From: Amyloporia xantha
Taxonomy: Eukaryota > Basidiomycota > Agaricomycetes > Polyporales > Adustoporiaceae
Assembly (NCBI GenBank): GCA_036971615.1
Contig: JAYKKR010000036.1
Span: 248,001-312,000 of the forward strand
Reading direction: 5' to 3'
Length of the DNA stretch: 64,000 nt
The position numbers and the translations under genes were made by a program. A model generated the notes under the pieces. It was not told the origin of the DNA and searched no databases. It worked only from the letters and a program-made list of their open reading frames with translations. Within the stretch, counting starts at the first letter, position 1, and each line of letters opens with the position of its first letter. This document shows positions 58,601 through 64,000 of the stretch, in pieces.

Positions 58601-61600
58601 ACGACAATTCTTCAAGTGCTGGATTTATTCGCATTGCCGTGAAATTGGTCTGACAAATATTGTCCATTTATTCCCCGCACTTCAACCACACCTAACCACA
58701 CTGCTGCCCTCTCGATCACTTCGGTGGTAATTTGCTGTATCGACACGATCGTGCAATGATCGCTGTTGTCCGCGTGCGTGAAAGGCAATTGCATTGACAA
58801 TCTTAGCTATGAGTATGTTGCACAATGTCTCGACTCTAAGCTCTCCACATGCACAGCTTCCACCAATGCATCAGTGCGAAACCCGTTGCGCAACTCTCAT
58901 CACTTCAGGATGTGGCCGTGCCAGTGACGGATAAGCGGTGACACTCCTGTGATTAATATTCGTCTTAGCGTGAGTACATATCGATCTCACTTCAGCCAGA
59001 TATCTGAGACATGCGCTCTGAGGTCTTGGTAGGTGATACACGATGCTAGATGAATTCCCGTGCTACTACTGCCAGCACGGGACTTCATTATTAAATATAT
59101 ATCATTACACACAGCTTCAGGTGCATGTGTTTTTGGTTCTTTGACGTACCGTCCCGCCGAAGCCAGACCGTTGAGAATATCTGCACCCGCTCATTGCCGA
59201 ATTTGACCGGAACAGCAAGCTAACGACCGCCGGTACGTACGTGACGTGTTTATAATCCGTGTGCCACCATCTTGCTAATAGCGCCAATGCCATGGGGTCC
59301 ACCCTCAAGCTTCGAGGTTATATCAAGGCATCGAATTGGTCATTTCTGCACCGTGTTGCCAAACAGCGTCATCGCAGGACGGAGTGTCCCCAAATTTGTC
59401 GGATAAGAGATACGCCCACGTCTTACTTTTGTGATCATCTTCGCCATACACAGCGCTGATTCGTAGCTTGTACGTTTTGAAGGGCAGCTGACGCATGAAA
59501 CAACGGTCAGAAAACGCCGCCATAATCGACTGGTGGGATGACGAATAAGCAGCTTCATGCGGAATCGATCTGAACACCTCATATGATCACGGACGCATGA
59601 GAAATCGTAGCATGCCTCAAAGATGGTCCCTAATTGCCCAGTGGCACGAGTCATTATCAGTTACGGGCTTTTCACACTTGACACTTGTCTTCGTCCACGT
59701 TGCATGATACACATCAGGAAAGCTTTCAGAGAAGACCCACTTTGTCTCGCTGCTCGCCGAAGTACATTGATATACAGCACTTCTATCCTACTTCCCGGCT
59801 TGTCGTGAATTGCCGACATCGGTACATACACATGGCTGCAAGTCTTCTGTCAGCGCGGACGTTGACTTCCCCGGCGACGCATAGCATAAGAAAAGCTAAG
59901 TCGCAATAACCTTCTCGAACTCGTAGCCAGCCTTGGGAGCTTCTATGACATCATCCCGAGGCTTCTCGATGACCCTCACGCGTTGCGTTCAAAGATATGA
60001 ACGGGCCATTTGCCTCGTGATCTTCGCGACGTTGTACTTCACGAATTAAGATTACACGGTCCGTGAGTTTCATCCACCGATAATATTTAGGTCTTCAGAG
60101 TGGTTACCTTTTCAAAAACTTTCGCACAAGGGATTATGCCACCGTCGACCATCGCTTTCAGCAATCAGACGTCGACCGGCCGCGTTATCCCATCGTCCGC
60201 CGGAAGGTTGGCAAATTCCTACCATTCGTAATGACCGTGAGCCGAGCACACAAGATCATTTGAAAAAAGAAACCAACCGGAATGTGTCTTCACAGCGTTC
60301 ATCCCATTTTGATATAGTCAATGACAAAGCTTGCAATGTTCATTGTTCATGGACCTGCACAGCTTTCTACCTCGGGCTCTCAAACGGCACCTACGTAGCA
60401 TGGGATTTTTGGAGTTGAAACAGGAGTGTGGAACAATGAGTGCTCCCGCGACGCCGTCATAGACCGGAATGCATCGTGCAGCATCATGCCAGTGGGATCG
60501 TTCAGTTGCAAGATGTCAAAATAATGACATAATTTGAGCACAGGGATGCTCCCACATCGCTGCCGTTCATTCTTGGTGATCCTACGCCGTCCGGCCGCCC
60601 TGGCGTCCAAGCCCGGACGCTAGATCATTCTTATCATCATCAGGTCCCGCACAGACCGGAGCCCTTTATTATAGTCTCGCACCAGAGATAAGAGCCTAAA
60701 TTTAGCTGCGACCGTACTATATGCAGTAGTTTCCTCCAGCCGTGTACCGGGAGCGGGCGGATGTTTCTGGGGTTGGGGTATGGATTTAGTACGTGCGTGC
60801 CTGGCCTCTGTGGGTACCTGTGCTTATTTTCGGGTCAGTTTCTAGCAGGGGGTGTTCCAGGAATATGAGGCAAGATGGCGTTTATTTCGGTACTGACGAG
60901 CTTATCCCCAAGTTAGTCTGCGGGGCGGGAATTCGAACAGGCGAACGCTAAAGCCTAAGTGTGCATCGCTGGCTCATCTTCGGTATACCCCAGGCTGCAA
61001 TGGCACACTGGTCATGGAAGCCATAGCTCTTGACATCTGGTAGCATCAAGTACATCGAGGCCACTCGCCGTTATCGCAGCCGCGTTGCCTCAGCGCCCCG
61101 AACTGTAGACCTGCCGGAGAAACATGAACAGTGACATCGTGCGGCGCCTCCATAATAGGCGACTTGTAGGTAAAATCATTTGTCGCCATTCGACGTGCGT
61201 GCCTGAGTCGCCCCCAGTTGGAGCGAATGAAACGGGACGGGTCGATCGAGTGCCATCGTATCGTATTCCAATTATGGGAAAGCCGGCGTTCCTGAAAAGT
61301 TTGTTTCTATGATGCCTGCATGGTAGACTTCCGAGGGCGGCTCGCAGGGTCCATATGGGGCAGAGATTTCTCAAGAGCGAGAGGTGAGAAGAAACAGATA
61401 GGCAGGACGGGAACATAGCATCGTCCGAGGCTCGTCCTGGTGATTCGAGGCGCTGCACGGTGCAAAGTTCGACGAGCTTGGATTAGGCTCGGGACCGGGG
61501 TGGCTATTGGGGTCGGTGAGGAGAGGAATCGTGCGGCAGGCTCGGACGGATCTTCTTCAGCGACGATAAGTAAGTGAATCCATCCGCTCCGCATCATTGC

Positions 61601-64000
61601 AATGGATCAAGGAACGGTCAGCGGTGGATGTCGGCTTGTGCGTGGGCAGATATGGAGCAAGATTGAGGCACTTGCACACCTTGACATCTGGACGGATAGA
61701 GGGGACGGGCAGAAACCGGTGGAATGTGCTTGTCTGTCTTGACAGCGCGATGTCGTGTGAGTTCACGAATCTGATGAATAATTCACGATAGCTCACCACC
61801 GAATGCGCCGACGGCGGGATAGACTAGGTCGGGGGCGGTGTATGGACGGGTTTTGATTGCACCGCTGTGCCGAAAGGACAGGGCGGATTGCATGAGGAGA
61901 GGAACATGCTTGTCGGACGCGGTGTCGTCGAAGACGAGCAGTGGCGAGAAGTGGCGTGCCTTGCGACGGCGTCTCACTTTAGCGATGTCTTCTGGCACGC
62001 GACCAGCACGCGAGACCCCGCGATCATACCCCCGCTGCCAGTGGGCTTGGACGACAACGGAACTTTCGCAGAGGCACACTTGGCAGCTTAGCCTTTGATA
62101 CGACCCTCGTCGAGCACGGCATGACCGGTCTATCTGTCGCAAAGAAAGGTTTTCAAGCCGACCAGCGGGTCCGATAAGAAGAAATGGCGCTCAGGTAGAT
62201 TTTGAGCAGATCTGGATTTGAGATCATCATATCAGGTCTAATTATTGAATTGGTGCGCAGTAAGAACGAAAACTGCGGAGCTCATTCTGAGCTCTTTTGT
62301 TCTTTGTCGCCGTGGTCGGTGCGGACACGTTAAATCTGTGCTGCAATCAGCCTCCGGCCGGGCTACGGTGCAGGCCTCCTTCATCGGTCGGTCAATATCT
62401 CTCGAGCGCCAACGAATCTAGGTTGACATGGGGAGCATGTGGTAAGATAGTTCCATATGGCATCCGCTCATATCTCCTGTTCCACTAATTGCGCGACATA
62501 TTCCAGGAACGCCGCCTTCTGTCTACCAGCTCATTCTGACGATGGCCAGGTGGGCCCCTGATGCTATTCTGATCTCTTGATCCACCATGGCAGCAGCGCC
62601 CGAAGCCTTTATTTACCTCTCCAACTCCCGACTTCTTTCCCCGCTCGCCTTATCTCCAGGTCTCTGCCCTGCCAGTGCCCGCTTCACTAGCTGCCCGCCA
62701 GTCGAACCGCGCACAGTAGCACGCCATGACCCGCATAGATCACGAGCTCGGCGCCGTCAGCGGCCAAGACGCTGCTGACCTTGTCAGTGGACTTCCTCAT
62801 TACCCTCACGGTACACCCGAGTACTCGGTGGACGAGAAATTGGATGAGAAGGCTGGCTCGGCAACAAGCCATTCCGCGGAGGAAGTCGAGGTCGATGAAA
62901 AAATTCTACGACGAGGCCGGCAGGGAGAGGGTCCTCGAGACCGCTGAGGATTTCTCTCGTGCGCTCGTCAGTGCCGACGACGACCCAGCGATGCCCATCC
63001 ACACGTTCCGTATGTGGTTCACTGGTCTCGGTCTCGCCGTCTTTGGTGCTGTCCTCGGTATGCTCTTCGTGAGTCAATATAGCTTTTCATTTCTCCCTGT
63101 ATGCTCGCTGATGCGCTTGCTATCAGCAATTCCGACCTCAAGTCATCTCGGTATCAGCGCTCTTCCTCCAGCTGCTCGCATTTATGATCGGCCGGCTCCT
63201 AGCGGTCGTCATTCCTGGCCCAGGCAGTCGGTTCCACAATGGCAACTGGTTCTGGAATTTCATGAACCCCGGACCTTTCAGTGCGTTTTCGGTCGCCCTC
63301 TCTGCATTTGGCGAAACGACTGAGTGCTTTTATTTCTAGATCTCAAGGAGCATGTTGCCTCCCAGATCATGGCCAACACTGCTGCGTATGTACCACTTCG
63401 CACTTTTAGGACACCGCACTGATGCGGCGCGATCGACAGGACCGCAGCACAGGCCTGTTTTGTATTCGCCTCTGATGATCTCTTCTACGGCATCACGGTC
63501 AACGTAAGGTCTATTCCACAGACTATATGCGCTTCTCTATACTTATTTGCATGTTCTTGCCCAGCCTGGTAACGCCATCTTCACCCTCCTTGCCTCTCAG
63601 CTGATCGGCTATGGGTTCGCGGGAATGTTCCGTACGTTCTTCCCGCGCATACATCCTATCCATTTCGGATCGCTGACATCACGACAACAATGCCCGATCG
63701 ACAGGTGCCTTCCTTGTCTACCCCACGATCATGCTCTACCCCCAGAACCTGATCTACGTCAACCTGTTCGACGTGCTGCACCGATCCAAGGGCGAGATGC
63801 TCCAGGGCAAGCGTCTGCGCTTCTTCTGGATCGTCACGGGCGTCGTGTTCGTGTACGAGTGGTTCCCGGAGTGGATCGCGCCCCTGCTCGGCTCGTTCAA
63901 CATCGTCTGCCTGTGCGCGCGCAACTCAGATTGGGTGTCGTACATCTTCGGTGGGGCGGAGGGGAACGAGGGCATGGGGCTCTTGGGCTTCGGCGTCGAC

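Overview
The window is nuclear DNA of a filamentous basidiomycete, most likely an agaricomycete. Almost every gene is cut by many 50-60 nt GT-AG introns with CTNAY-type branch points. The protein families are eukaryotic and fungal: velvet, F-box, NASP, importin-4, AP180, a WS/DGAT-type acyltransferase, and an OPT transporter with no bacterial-style operon. The species cannot be named from sequence alone. I built exon models by hand from splice sites, phase and family motifs, and most close in frame to the base.

Left part (1-24.8 kb), mostly ordinary genes. Minus strand: the 3'-truncated edge of a beta-lactamase-like serine hydrolase, glycerol kinase (11 exons, 534 aa) and a Golgi-type GH47 alpha-mannosidase with an apparent 1-base homopolymer frameshift. 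The mannosidase is head to head with a plus-strand AP180/YAP1801-type clathrin adaptor. Next come three paralogous proline/serine-rich, probably disordered proteins of unknown function (12.6-14.3, 16.8-18.1 and 23.6-24.8 kb). They enclose the H3 chaperone NASP and, convergent to it, gamma-glutamyl phosphate reductase.

Middle part (28.6-44.8 kb), the unusual region. A roughly 5-kb block was duplicated in direct orientation. It holds an F-box gene end, a small Gly/Asn-rich protein gene, a velvet-domain regulator and part of a second velvet gene. The copies lie about 29.7-34.7 and 38.4-43.8 kb. A 3.7-kb spacer carries a divergent F-box paralogue on the opposite strand. Copy 2 keeps the complete velvet gene (462 aa). 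Copy 1's velvet gene lost its original start codon but can start internally. The second velvet gene is a pseudogene in copy 2 and a single exon in copy 1. A 456-bp MITE-like element with imperfect terminal inverted repeats sits in copy 2 only, and copy 1 shows the empty site.

Right part (46.5-64 kb), ordinary genes again: importin-4/Kap123 (16 exons, 1103 aa, one 668-nt intron), a WS/DGAT-type acyltransferase with an HHxxxDG motif, a BTB/POZ-domain protein, and the 5' part of an OPT oligopeptide transporter running off the right edge. Its N-terminal coding appears shifted by one A in a homopolymer.

No functional operon logic is expected. NASP and importin-4 both act on newly made histone H3-H4, but they lie 26 kb apart. 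Several long gaps hold no gene I can support.
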